Source: Legionella worsleiensis | GTDB taxonomy: Bacteria; Pseudomonadota; Gammaproteobacteria; Legionellales; Legionellaceae | DNA length: 64,000 nucleotides | Direction of reading: 5' to 3' | NCBI RefSeq assembly: GCF_001467535.1 | Contig: NZ_LNZC01000020.1 | Span: forward strand, 417 to 64,416 | Part shown: piece by piece, positions 17,405 through 25,132 of the stretch | Numbering within the stretch: position 1 is the stretch's first letter | Layout: the number at the start of each line of letters is the position of its first letter | The notes under the pieces: model-generated | Told to the model about the DNA's origin: nothing | Database searches by the model: none | The model's input: the letters and a program-made list of their open reading frames with translations, nothing else | Position numbers and translations under genes: made by a program

Positions 17405-18916
17405 CTATTTGGGGGATTGAAACGTTTGTTTGTAAGATAGAGCTTGCTGCAGGTGACTCAAACCGACTTTTTCATGTTCATTCATGTCGGCTATTGTTCT
17501 TGCAACCTTAAGCAGACGATGATAACTGCGAGCAGAGAGTTTTAATTTACTCATCGTTTCGTTTAAAAAAGTATGTTCTTTATCCCCCAGTTGACATAAC
17601 AGTTCGCATTGCTTGGCGCTTAAGTTAGCATTAATGCACTTTTGTCGTTTCATTTGTATCGCTCGAACTTTAATTACTTTTTCTCTGATGCGTTCACTTT
17701 GTTTTTCTTGATTGGCGTTGGGTTTGATTAATTCATGAGCTGGAAGTGCATGTACTGTGATGTGCATGTCTATGCGATCCAGTAAAGGTGCTGAAAGTTT
17801 GGTTAGATACCGACTGATTCTATCGGGTGTGCATAAACAGTTTGCTTGTGGATTACCCCATTGTCCGCAAGGACAAGGATTCATAGCAGCGAGTAATTGA
17901 AATTTTGCCGGAAATTCGGTTTGAGCTGCCGCTCGAGAAATACAAATATTTCCTGATTCCAATGGTTCTCTCAATGTTTCCAGGACTTGTCGATTAAACT
18001 CCGGTAATTCATCGAGAAATAATACGCCATGATGAGCCAGCGAAATTTCTCCCGGTTTGGGTGGATTTCCCCCGCCAACCAAAGACATGGGCGATGCCGT
18101 ATGGTGTGGTGCCCGAAAAGGCGGCGAGCGCCACTGCGTGAAATCAGGCGATTTTCCTCTTATAGAATTGATTGCTGCGCATTCCAATGCCTGGGTTTCC
18201 GATAATTCGGGTAACAAGGTTGAAAATCTTTTGGCCAACATGGTTTTCCCACTTCCGGGAGCACCGCATAACAAAATACTGTGTCCGCCACATGCGGCAA
18301 TTTCCATAGCATTTTTTGCATGGAACTGTCCTTTGATGTCAGACCAGTCCAGTTCGTGAGTTGATTGGGTATATTGTGGTCTGGGTGGGGGGCTTTGCAA
18401 GGGAGTATCATTACAAAGATAACTGCATACTTCCCTTAAATTATTGGCGATAAGAACATCCTGATGTCCAGTTAGTGAAGCTTCTTGTGCATTGGTTGCA
18501 GCGATTACTAATAGTTGATTGTCTTGATGTGCGGCAAGTACCGCAGGAATAATAGCTGATACGCCCCTGAGTTCGCCACTTAAAGCCAATTCGCCAATAA
18601 ACTCATGATTTATTAGTTTTTGTGGTGGAATCTGGCCTGATGCTGCCAGGATTCCCAAAGCAATCGGTAAATCAAAGCCACTACCTGATTTTGGCAAATC
18701 CGCAGGTCCCAGATTGACGGTGATTTTACGGCAAGGAAATTCAAATTGACTGTTAATAATGGCGCTTCGTACGCGATCTTTGCTCTCTTTTACGGCTGTT
18801 TCAGCAAGCCCGACCATAGTAAAACCAGGTAACCCATTGGAAAGGTGTACTTCTACTGATACTGATTGGGCTAATATACCAATAGTGCTGCGTGTTTTGG
18901 TGAATGCGAGATTCAT
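17405..18916 (-). CDS. comM: YifB/ComM family AAA+ ATPase (Mg-chelatase-like)
   Basis: A 503-aa protein with an N-terminal Lon-type fold, a central AAA+ module and a C-terminal Mg-chelatase domain. Walker A is GAPGSGKTMLAKR, Walker B is GVLFLDELPEF, and a zinc-like Cys cluster NPCPCGQWGNPQANCLCTP follows. ComM is a branch-migration helicase that helps integrate DNA during natural transformation. ATG 18916 fits the family N-terminus and has AGGAA upstream; an ATG at 18943 would add nine residues. Legionella is naturally competent, consistent with its presence. Confidence 0.92.
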   Translation of the reverse strand: MNLAFTKTRSTIGILAQSVSVEVHLSNGLPGFTMVGLAETAVKESKDRVRSAIINSQFEFPCRKITVNLGPADLPKSGSGFDLPIALGILAASGQIPPQKLINHEFIGELALSGELRGVSAIIPAVLAAHQDNQLLVIAATNAQEASLTGHQDVLIANNLREVCSYLCNDTPLQSPPPRPQYTQSTHELDWSDIKGQFHAKNAMEIAACGGHSILLCGAPGSGKTMLAKRFSTLLPELSETQALECAAINSIRGKSPDFTQWRSPPFRAPHHTASPMSLVGGGNPPKPGEISLAHHGVLFLDELPEFNRQVLETLREPLESGNICISRAAAQTEFPAKFQLLAAMNPCPCGQWGNPQANCLCTPDRISRYLTKLSAPLLDRIDMHITVHALPAHELIKPNANQEKQSERIREKVIKVRAIQMKRQKCINANLSAKQCELLCQLGDKEHTFLNETMSKLKLSARSYHRLLKVARTIADMNEHEKVGLSHLQQALSYKQTFQSPK

Positions 18917-19013
18917 GATGTCTATTCCTGTTGTGTTGGACATTTAGCCGCTTTTATTTCCTGAGCGGCTTTATTAATAAAATTGCCTTAATCTTATCCT
19001 GCTGGGTTGAATG

Positions 19014-19277
19014 TTAACATTCCTGATTTTTATTGTCTTTGACCTTTACCAGTTCATCAACCTGTTTTTGGAGTTGCTCCAGCTTTTCTCTGGTTCGGGC
19101 AAGTACCTTGCACTGAACATCAAATTCATCTCGGGTAATTAAATCAAGACGAGTAAATGTGGCCTGCAATACTTCTTTAAATTTTTGTTGGATGTCATTT
19201 TCAATATTTTGTAGACTGGTTGGCAAAGTGGCAAAAAGCATTTGAGCCAAATCGTCAAATTGTTTCGTGTCGAACAT
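19014..19277 (-). CDS. ubiK: UbiK/YqiC (BMFP) accessory factor
   Basis: An 87-aa membrane-fusogenic-type small protein: amphipathic N-terminal helix (KQFDDLAQMLFATL) and a C-terminal coiled coil (VLARTREKLEQLQKQVDELVK). UbiK helps ubiquinone biosynthesis under aerobic conditions by interacting with UbiJ. Transcribed away from glnK, whose gene begins 115 bp further on. Confidence 0.88.
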   Translation of the reverse strand: MFDTKQFDDLAQMLFATLPTSLQNIENDIQQKFKEVLQATFTRLDLITRDEFDVQCKVLARTREKLEQLQKQVDELVKVKDNKNQEC

Positions 19278-19391
19278 AGTTACTCCATGTTAAGTAGTGT
19301 TGACAGTCTAACAAAACTGTTTCTGAAGAACTATACCCAAGCTCCTGCGTTTGCAAGAACTTATTTTTTTATACATGAGAATGGAACCAAT

Positions 19392-19730
19392 ATGAAAATG
19401 ATCACCGCAATAATCAAGCCCTTTAAGTTGGATGATGTTCATGAGGCATTGATGGAAATAGGCGTACCAGGAATAACAATTTCCGAAACTCGAGGATTTG
19501 GTCGTCAAAAAGGGCATACTGAATTGTACCGAGGAGCAGAATACGTTGTCGATTTTCTCCCCAAAATTAAAATCGAATTGGCTGTACCTGAAAATATGGT
19601 CGAAATAGCCATAGAAGCAATCTGTAAATCGGCATATACCGGAAAAATAGGTGACGGTAAAATTTTTGTTTATGAGTTGCAGCAGGTGGTTCGGGTTAGA
19701 ACAGGTGAAGTCGGAAACGATGCCCTTTGA
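19392..19730 (+). CDS. glnK: Nitrogen regulatory protein PII
   Basis: A 112-aa PII protein, exact family length. It starts MKMITAIIKPFKLDDV, carries the T-loop with uridylylation site Tyr51 (RGAEYVVDFLPK), the B-loop TGKIGDGKIFV and the C-loop near VRVRTGE. It senses 2-oxoglutarate and ATP/ADP and signals nitrogen status. ATG 19392 is chosen over longer in-frame starts because PII proteins begin exactly here. No amtB follows, so calling it glnB rather than glnK is equally defensible. Confidence 0.93.
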   Translation: MKMITAIIKPFKLDDVHEALMEIGVPGITISETRGFGRQKGHTELYRGAEYVVDFLPKIKIELAVPENMVEIAIEAICKSAYTGKIGDGKIFVYELQQVVRVRTGEVGNDAL

Positions 19731-19750
19731 ACGGGTGTATTTGGCGCATC

Positions 19751-19827
19751 TTAACCGAAAGGGTTGGGGGAAAAATGCTCATGTACCTGATGTACACTGC
19801 GCTTTTTCCCCCAACCCTTTCAGTTAA
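19751..19827. repeat. 25-bp near-perfect inverted repeat downstream of glnK
   Basis: Arms 19751-19775 and 19803-19827 are complementary over 25 bp with one mismatch (cores GGGTTGGGGGAAAAA and TTTTTCCCCCAACCC), around a 27-nt loop that itself contains GTACCTGATGTAC. The transcript would form a very stable hairpin. There is no T-run after it, so it is not a textbook terminator. Confidence 0.75.
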
Positions 19828-19918
19828 CCTGCACTCAAATCCAACCGTTCAACGCCTGTGCAAACTAATCTTAACCCTACTCAAGTTAGTACAGATGATT
19901 TATTTTGGTACGATTTAT

Positions 19919-19958
19919 TTGACATATACCCACTCGGGGTATATACCTATAGGGGTAT
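19919..19958 (+). promoter_or_regulatory. csoR-copA promoter with two tandem CsoR-type operators
   Basis: TTGACA at 19919-19924 is a perfect -35 box. Two adjacent dyads follow: ATACCC(ACTCG)GGGTAT at 19926-19942 and ATACC(TATAGG)GGTAT at 19943-19958. Such A/T-flanked C/G tracts are the binding sites of CsoR/RcnR-family repressors. They overlap the expected -10 region and end 12 bp before the ATG of the repressor gene, so autorepression relieved by copper is the natural reading. Confidence 0.75.
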
Positions 19959-19969
19959 AGGAGAAAAAA

Positions 19970-20245
19970 ATGAATCATCACACAACTCATGAAAAAGAAT
20001 TACATCGTTTAAATCGTGCACTCGGTCAGCTTGAAGGGATTAAGCGCATGATTAATGAGAAGCGTTATTGCATTGACATCATAACGCAAATTCGGGCTGT
20101 GCGCAGTGCCCTAAAAACTATAGAGCTCAGTGTCTTAGAGACTCATTTAGAAGGATGTTTGGGCCATATGGCATCTTTAACCGATGACGAAGTACGTAGT
20201 CAAAAATTGAATGAAATAATCGAATTGTTGAAAAAATACGAGTAG
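19970..20245 (+). CDS. csoR: CsoR-type copper-sensing repressor
   Basis: A 91-aa all-helical DUF156 protein. The Cu(I) ligand set of CsoR is present as Cys34 (RYCIDI), His59 and Cys63 ([10 protein letters not shown]), which favours copper over the RcnR or FrmR ligand sets. GGAG lies just upstream of ATG 19970. It heads a two-gene operon with copA and sits directly behind two candidate operators. Confidence 0.9.
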   Translation: MNHHTTHEKELHRLNRALGQLEGIKRMINEKRYCIDIITQIRAVRSALKTIELSVLETHLEGCLGHMASLTDDEVRSQKLNEIIELLKKYE

Positions 20246-20252
20246 GTGCATT

Positions 20253-22475
20253 ATGAATCACTATCATCATAAAGGTCATCATAGTTCTGAAACAGAATCT
20301 GCTTCATGCAATCATCAACGGCAAACATCACAGGAGATAAAGGGAGCGGAGCCTAATGGTTTTTATATTTGTCCCATGCACCCTGAGGTTCGTCAAAATG
20401 AACCAGGTAATTGCCCTATTTGTGGTATGGCTCTGGAGCCTGAAGTAATTCAGATAGTGCAGGAAACCAGTGCAGAATATTTAGATATGAGGCGTCGTTT
20501 GGGGATTGCTTTAATTTTGACTTTGCCCTTGTTTTTTTTGGAAATGGCAGGGCATCTTTTCCTGCAAATTATTCCTGCTGGCTTATCTTCCTGGGTGCAA
20601 TTTTTATTGGCTTCACCAGTAGTTTTATGGTGTGGCTGGCCGTTTTTACAACGGGGTATGGATTCGCTTAAAACACGTCAATTGAATATGTTTACTCTAG
20701 TAGCTATGGGTATTGGAGTAGCATGGGGTTATAGTGTGATCGCACTTATTCTACCGGGTATTTTTCCTCTGGCTTTACAAACAGCTCATGGCGGTGTTGC
20801 CGTTTATTTTGAGGCCGCTGCTGTTATTACAACCTTGGTTTTATTGGGGCAGGTTTTGGAGCTTAAAGCTCGAGAGCACACAAGCGGAGCGATTAGAGCG
20901 CTTTTGAGGCTGGCGCCACAAACTGCTCATCGTATTGGCGCTGAGGGTAATGAAGAAGAAGTATCTCTGGAACAAGTGCAGGTAGGTGACTTATTACGTG
21001 TTCGTCCGGGTGAAAAAATACCTGTCGATGGCGTGGTCACTGAAGGGTACAGTTATATAGACGAATCTATGGTGACAGGAGAGTCTATGCCCGTGCGCAA
21101 AGAGGTAGGCCAAACGCTTATCGGTGCAACCTTAAACCAAACGGGAAGTTTTGTGATGAAAGCCTTGCATGTAGGAAGTGATACCATGCTTGCCCACATT
21201 GTGCAGATGGTCAGCGAAGCCCAGAGAAGCAGGGCTCCAATCGCCAGACTGGCAGATAAAATTTCTGAATGGTTCGTACCCATGGTGATAGGGATTGCCT
21301 TAATCGCATTTGTTTTGTGGGTATTATTGGGACCACAGCCCTCCTTTAGTTATGGCTTGATTGCTGCAGTATCTGTTCTTATTATTGCCTGTCCTTGCGC
21401 CCTGGGCTTGGCAACGCCCATGTCCATTATGATTGGCGTCGGGCAAGGTGCACAACAAGGGATTTTGATTAAAAATGCTCAGGCTTTGGAACAGATGGAG
21501 AAAGTTAATGTATTGCTCATTGATAAAACCGGAACATTAACAGAAGGTCATCCTGTACTCACTCGTATAGTGACTCTTAATTCGATAAATGAGCATAAAA
21601 TTCTTGCAATAGCGGCTTCTCTTGAGCATCAGAGCGAGCACCCCTTAGCGAAGGCTATTGTTTTTGCCGCACAAGAAAAAAAACTATCCTTTGTTCCTGT
21701 CGAAGAGTTTAATGCTGTTACGGGAAAAGGAGTTTTGGGCAGAGTAGCCAGTCAAACAATTGCAATTGGCTCGCTTCTTTTCATGCAGGAAGCTGATATA
21801 AAGCTTGATGATGAGCTCGTCAAAATCGCTGATGATGAACGCACCAAAGGTGCATCGGCTGTTTTTGTTGCTGTAGACGGAACCCTTGTTGCGGTCTTGA
21901 TGATTCAAGATCCCGTGAAACCAAACACACTTAAGGTACTCAATGAGTTGCAGCGAAAAGGGATAGACGTGTACATGCTGACTGGGGACAGTAAAAAAAC
22001 GGCTGAAAGTGTGGCAAAAACGCTAGGGATAAAACATGTTATTGCCGAAGTAATGCCTGCAGACAAAAGCAGTAAGGTGCGGGAGTTGAAAAATCAAGGA
22101 TTTGTGGTCGCCATGGCGGGAGATGGAGTAAACGATGCGCCTGCTCTTGCCATGGCAGATATTGGTATTGCAATGGGTACCGGAACTGATGTTGCAATTG
22201 AAAGTGCTGGTATTACTTTGTTGCATGGTGATTTGGCAGGGATACTCAAAGCCCGTCATTTATCCGTAATGACTATGCGCAATATTCGTCAAAATTTATT
22301 TTTTGCATTTATCTACAATGTGTTAGGAATCCCCTTGGCTGCTGGACTATTGTATCCAATTTCAGGGGTATTATTGAGCCCGGTTATCGCTGCCGCAGCA
22401 ATGTCACTGAGCTCTGTTTCAGTCATTGCTAATGCTCTACGATTGCGCCGGATTAAACTCAATCTTAATGGTTAA
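20253..22475 (+). CDS. copA: Cu(I)-exporting P1B-type ATPase
   Basis: A 740-aa copper-efflux ATPase of the type crystallised from Legionella. It has a His-rich N-terminus ([11 protein letters not shown]), a heavy-metal-binding domain with YICPMHPEV and [11 protein letters not shown] instead of the usual GMxCxxC domain, and eight membrane helices. The transport motif is C380-P381-C382, the phosphorylation site is D424 in DKTGTLTEG, the HP motif is SEHPLA, and the hinge is [12 protein letters not shown]. It lies 7 bp after csoR with an AGGTG site. It should pump Cu(I) from cytosol to periplasm. Confidence 0.96.
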   Translation: MNHYHHKGHHSSETESASCNHQRQTSQEIKGAEPNGFYICPMHPEVRQNEPGNCPICGMALEPEVIQIVQETSAEYLDMRRRLGIALILTLPLFFLEMAGHLFLQIIPAGLSSWVQFLLASPVVLWCGWPFLQRGMDSLKTRQLNMFTLVAMGIGVAWGYSVIALILPGIFPLALQTAHGGVAVYFEAAAVITTLVLLGQVLELKAREHTSGAIRALLRLAPQTAHRIGAEGNEEEVSLEQVQVGDLLRVRPGEKIPVDGVVTEGYSYIDESMVTGESMPVRKEVGQTLIGATLNQTGSFVMKALHVGSDTMLAHIVQMVSEAQRSRAPIARLADKISEWFVPMVIGIALIAFVLWVLLGPQPSFSYGLIAAVSVLIIACPCALGLATPMSIMIGVGQGAQQGILIKNAQALEQMEKVNVLLIDKTGTLTEGHPVLTRIVTLNSINEHKILAIAASLEHQSEHPLAKAIVFAAQEKKLSFVPVEEFNAVTGKGVLGRVASQTIAIGSLLFMQEADIKLDDELVKIADDERTKGASAVFVAVDGTLVAVLMIQDPVKPNTLKVLNELQRKGIDVYMLTGDSKKTAESVAKTLGIKHVIAEVMPADKSSKVRELKNQGFVVAMAGDGVNDAPALAMADIGIAMGTGTDVAIESAGITLLHGDLAGILKARHLSVMTMRNIRQNLFFAFIYNVLGIPLAAGLLYPISGVLLSPVIAAAAMSLSSVSVIANALRLRRIKLNLNG

Positions 22476-22503
22476 AAAAAAATAGCCTTTATTTTTGTTG
22501 ATG

Positions 22504-22522
22504 AAAAAGTATCTCTTGATAC
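22504..22522 (-). terminator. Possible terminator of fau
   Basis: On the minus strand GTATC-AAGA-GATAC is followed by TTTTT. The stem is only 5 bp, so this is a weak candidate between the convergent copA and fau genes. Confidence 0.35.
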
Positions 22523-22565
22523 GATTAATTCTATTTAGGCTTTGGGCTGGGTGCAGTATTAGAAA

Positions 22566-23141
22566 TCAAGCATTTCGCCAGTATATGGCTTTTGGTGTCA
22601 CTACTGCGTCCAGTGGGATATCCCAGGGTTCAGGGATCAGAAAATCGACTTTTTGAAATTGATAGGCTACTCCCAGAAACAGGCCGTTTTTTTTATTTTC
22701 TAAAGTTCGGTCATAGTAACCAGCTCCCATACCAAGTCTGGTGCAACGGCTATCAAAGGCTACGAGTGGCATGATAATTAAATCCAGTTGCTCTATAGGT
22801 ATTGCCAGATCATGGTTCACTTCTGGCTCGGGAATGCCGTACTGGTTATTTTTGAAGGGGGTATTGGGGGTGGCCGGTAAAAATGAAAGAGTTGAATTTT
22901 TGTTGAGGGCCGGGAAATGACAGAATTTGCCATGCAAAGGCGCATTTTGCCAAAGATTACTCAAATCAATTTCACCGTTAACTGCAAAATATAAGGCAAT
23001 GCTTTTGGCTTTTCTATACTCATTGAGTGCTTTAATTCGATTACAAATTTGATTGGAGCTTTGGACTCTATAAGAAACGCTTGTTTTTGCACGTACTTGC
23101 TTTATGGAGTTACGTAAGGCGATTTTGAATTGGTCAGGCAT
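22566..23141 (-). CDS. fau: 5-formyltetrahydrofolate cyclo-ligase
   Basis: A 191-aa enzyme converting 5-formyl-THF to 5,10-methenyl-THF with ATP. Visible signatures are SIALYFAVNGEIDLSNL, the central PLVAFDSRCTRLGMGAGYYDRTL loop in pieces (LGMGAGYYDR) and the C-terminal IPLDAVVTP. Length is normal for the YgfA group. In many gammaproteobacteria 6S RNA sits upstream of this gene; I saw no 6S-like structure in the 200 bp upstream here. Confidence 0.92.
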   Translation of the reverse strand: MPDQFKIALRNSIKQVRAKTSVSYRVQSSNQICNRIKALNEYRKAKSIALYFAVNGEIDLSNLWQNAPLHGKFCHFPALNKNSTLSFLPATPNTPFKNNQYGIPEPEVNHDLAIPIEQLDLIIMPLVAFDSRCTRLGMGAGYYDRTLENKKNGLFLGVAYQFQKVDFLIPEPWDIPLDAVVTPKAIYWRNA

Positions 23142-23351
23142 ATGATTAATTTATTATTTTTCTTTGTTGATTATTCGTTGTTTGGCAGCAAAGTTCAAGA
23201 TATTCATGTCATTTTCGTCATTTTTGCCGTGAAAAAAAATAAAAAAAACTAGGCAAAAAAAAGAAAATAGGGTATATAGCCGTCCTGGCATTTTGTTCCA
23301 CTTAACTAAGTGATTTAACAAATTCCTGTTAACTCTCTGAAGAGGATGATT

Positions 23352-23537
23352 ATGACTGACTTGTTTGAAGAAGATGAAGAAGAAATAATTGAAGTTGTCG
23401 ATGATTTTGAAGAGGTAGACGTAGATACTGAATTTACCGAAATACCTGCTAATGGTTTGGATGCTCGCCGGCGTTTGGAAAACATGTTGGAAGAAAAGCG
23501 TTTGCGTGACGAGCTTGATGATTTTGTAGATTATTAA
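23352..23537 (+). CDS. Small acidic protein, PA3496 family
   Basis: A 61-aa protein. A strongly acidic N-terminal half (LFEEDEEEIIEVVDDFEE) is followed by DARRRLENMLEEKRLRDELDDF, the signature of the PA3496-like family of unknown function. ATG 23352 is preferred over 23346 because GAAGAGG then lies at correct spacing. It is followed 13 bp later by pabC, so the two are probably co-transcribed. Confidence 0.85.
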   Translation: MTDLFEEDEEEIIEVVDDFEEVDVDTEFTEIPANGLDARRRLENMLEEKRLRDELDDFVDY

Positions 23538-23550
23538 TTATGGGTTTTTG

Positions 23551-24402
23551 ATGCATACCAGGGTATTAATAGATAAAGGCGATGTTATCCCTGGATTTGG
23601 AATAGATGATCGCATTTTTTTGGGTGAGGGCTTGTTCGAGACAATTAAAGTTGACAGTTCCCACCCCTGTTTTGCTGCCTTGCATTGGCAAAGAATGGCT
23701 GACTCTGCTCATCAGCTGGGTATCGCCTTCGATCTTTCCCTGGATGACTGGTATGACTGTCTGATTCAGCAAATTAGACGTGACAATTTGTATCATGGTG
23801 GTGTAAAAGCCATTTTAAGTGGCGGGTCAGCGCCCCGTGGATTGGTAGAACGCAGTCAGGTCAGTCAATTAATACTGCAAACCTTTAATTATCAAAAAGC
23901 GAATCATCCTGTGCGCCTTGTTGCTTCCTCCTGGTTAAGGGATGCGGCCAACCCTATATACAGAATGAAAACTGTAAATTATCTGGAGGCCGTATTGGCA
24001 AGGCGCCAGGCAATCACTATGGGTGCGGATGATGCCTTGTTTTTTAATCTGCACCATTGTGCTACGGAAACGACCTGCGCTAATCTGTTTTTGATAAAAA
24101 ATAATCAGTTGATAACACCACCGCTGGATCATGGAATCCTCCCTGGAATTACACGATCCCGAATCGTGTCATTGTGTGAGGATCAAGGTATTCCCTTTAG
24201 GGAACAAGGTGTAACTAAAGCAATGATAAACGAAGCAGATGCTCTTTTTATTGCTAACTCCTTGCACGGAATCAGAGCGGTTTTTTCTGTCGATGAGGTT
24301 ATTTTTGCGGTTACTCATCCGTTAATTGAGCAGTTAATCGCCTTGCTTTCTTCTGATGAACTTGATAATGCAAAGAAACAAAACAGCTATCCCAGTGAGT
24401 AG
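23551..24402 (+). CDS. pabC: Aminodeoxychorismate lyase-like class IV aminotransferase
   Basis: A 283-aa PLP enzyme of fold type IV. Features are GEGLFETIKV near the N-terminus, the PLP lysine in YRMKTVNYLEAVLARR, the ATETTCANLFLI motif, and LPGITRSRIV. PabC releases 4-aminobenzoate from aminodeoxychorismate for folate synthesis, which suits the fau neighbour. A D-amino-acid aminotransferase role cannot be excluded by eye. Its last 69 bp overlap, tail to tail, the end of the VTT gene on the other strand. Confidence 0.85.
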   Translation: MHTRVLIDKGDVIPGFGIDDRIFLGEGLFETIKVDSSHPCFAALHWQRMADSAHQLGIAFDLSLDDWYDCLIQQIRRDNLYHGGVKAILSGGSAPRGLVERSQVSQLILQTFNYQKANHPVRLVASSWLRDAANPIYRMKTVNYLEAVLARRQAITMGADDALFFNLHHCATETTCANLFLIKNNQLITPPLDHGILPGITRSRIVSLCEDQGIPFREQGVTKAMINEADALFIANSLHGIRAVFSVDEVIFAVTHPLIEQLIALLSSDELDNAKKQNSYPSE

Positions 24403-24990
24403 CATTCCTCCATTGCGGTAAAAATTATTCGGTTGAGCAAGGGCATCCATCCCAGCGTAACCAAAACAGGTATAAATGATTTCTGCTGGAATTAGAAAAA
24501 CAAAGGTGGTTATCAGATAAACACGAAACGTAATACCGGTGATGCCCATGCCGTAGTTAACCAGGTTAAATGGCACTATGGGAACCAATCGTAAAAAAGC
24601 GACAAACAGCCAACCTTTTTCATCCACTCCCTGAATCAGCTTATCCAGTTTTTCTCCTCGTTTTTGGCTAAACCAGTTATACGTTAAGTGCCGTGTAATC
24701 AGGAAGGCTAGCGCCGCACCACTGGTTGCTCCGAGTAAGTTGAGTAATAGACCAAATATTGGGCCGAAAATTGCCCCTCCAGCCAGAGTCAATACCATAG
24801 TTGGCAAGAGCATAAGGGTAGCCAGGCAGTAAACAAGGACAAACAATACCGGTGCAAGCCAGCCCAGATCATCAATCCAGTGAATGATTTCTATAGAGTG
24901 CTGTTGAAATGCAAGGGCACATACAACGAAGAAAACCAAAGCCAAAACGACGCAACTGGTTTTTACCGGGCAGATTTTTTTGTAATTCAT
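24334..24990 (-). CDS. VTT (SNARE-associated/DedA-like) membrane protein, TVP38/TMEM64 family
   Basis: A 218-aa inner-membrane protein with about five helices. The VTT core is clear: the re-entrant FGLLLNLLGATSGAALAFLITRHL and FLRLVPIVPFNLVNYGMGITG. Related DedA and VTT proteins act in phospholipid or undecaprenyl-phosphate flipping. The only ribosome-binding-like GAAGG directly abuts ATG 24990. The C-terminus overlaps pabC by 69 bp in the opposite direction. Confidence 0.88.
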   Translation of the reverse strand: MNYKKICPVKTSCVVLALVFFVVCALAFQQHSIEIIHWIDDLGWLAPVLFVLVYCLATLMLLPTMVLTLAGGAIFGPIFGLLLNLLGATSGAALAFLITRHLTYNWFSQKRGEKLDKLIQGVDEKGWLFVAFLRLVPIVPFNLVNYGMGITGITFRVYLITTFVFLIPAEIIYTCFGYAGMDALAQPNNFYRNGGMLLTGIAVLFLCIIKFIRRKQGD

Positions 24991-25132
24991 CCTTCTACTT
25001 TATTACAGCCATGAGATACTCGCAAGCCATTTGGGGTATTAGGAGGGGTAATTGTGATTTAAGCCTCAATCAGAATGGGGATAAAAGCTATTTAAATTGA
25101 TTTCAATCTTGTACTATACGAGTTGATTTTTT

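Noticed and set aside
23142..23345. Possible 6S RNA upstream of fau
   Set aside because: 6S RNA often adjoins this gene, but the region shows no long rod-like hairpin with a central bubble.
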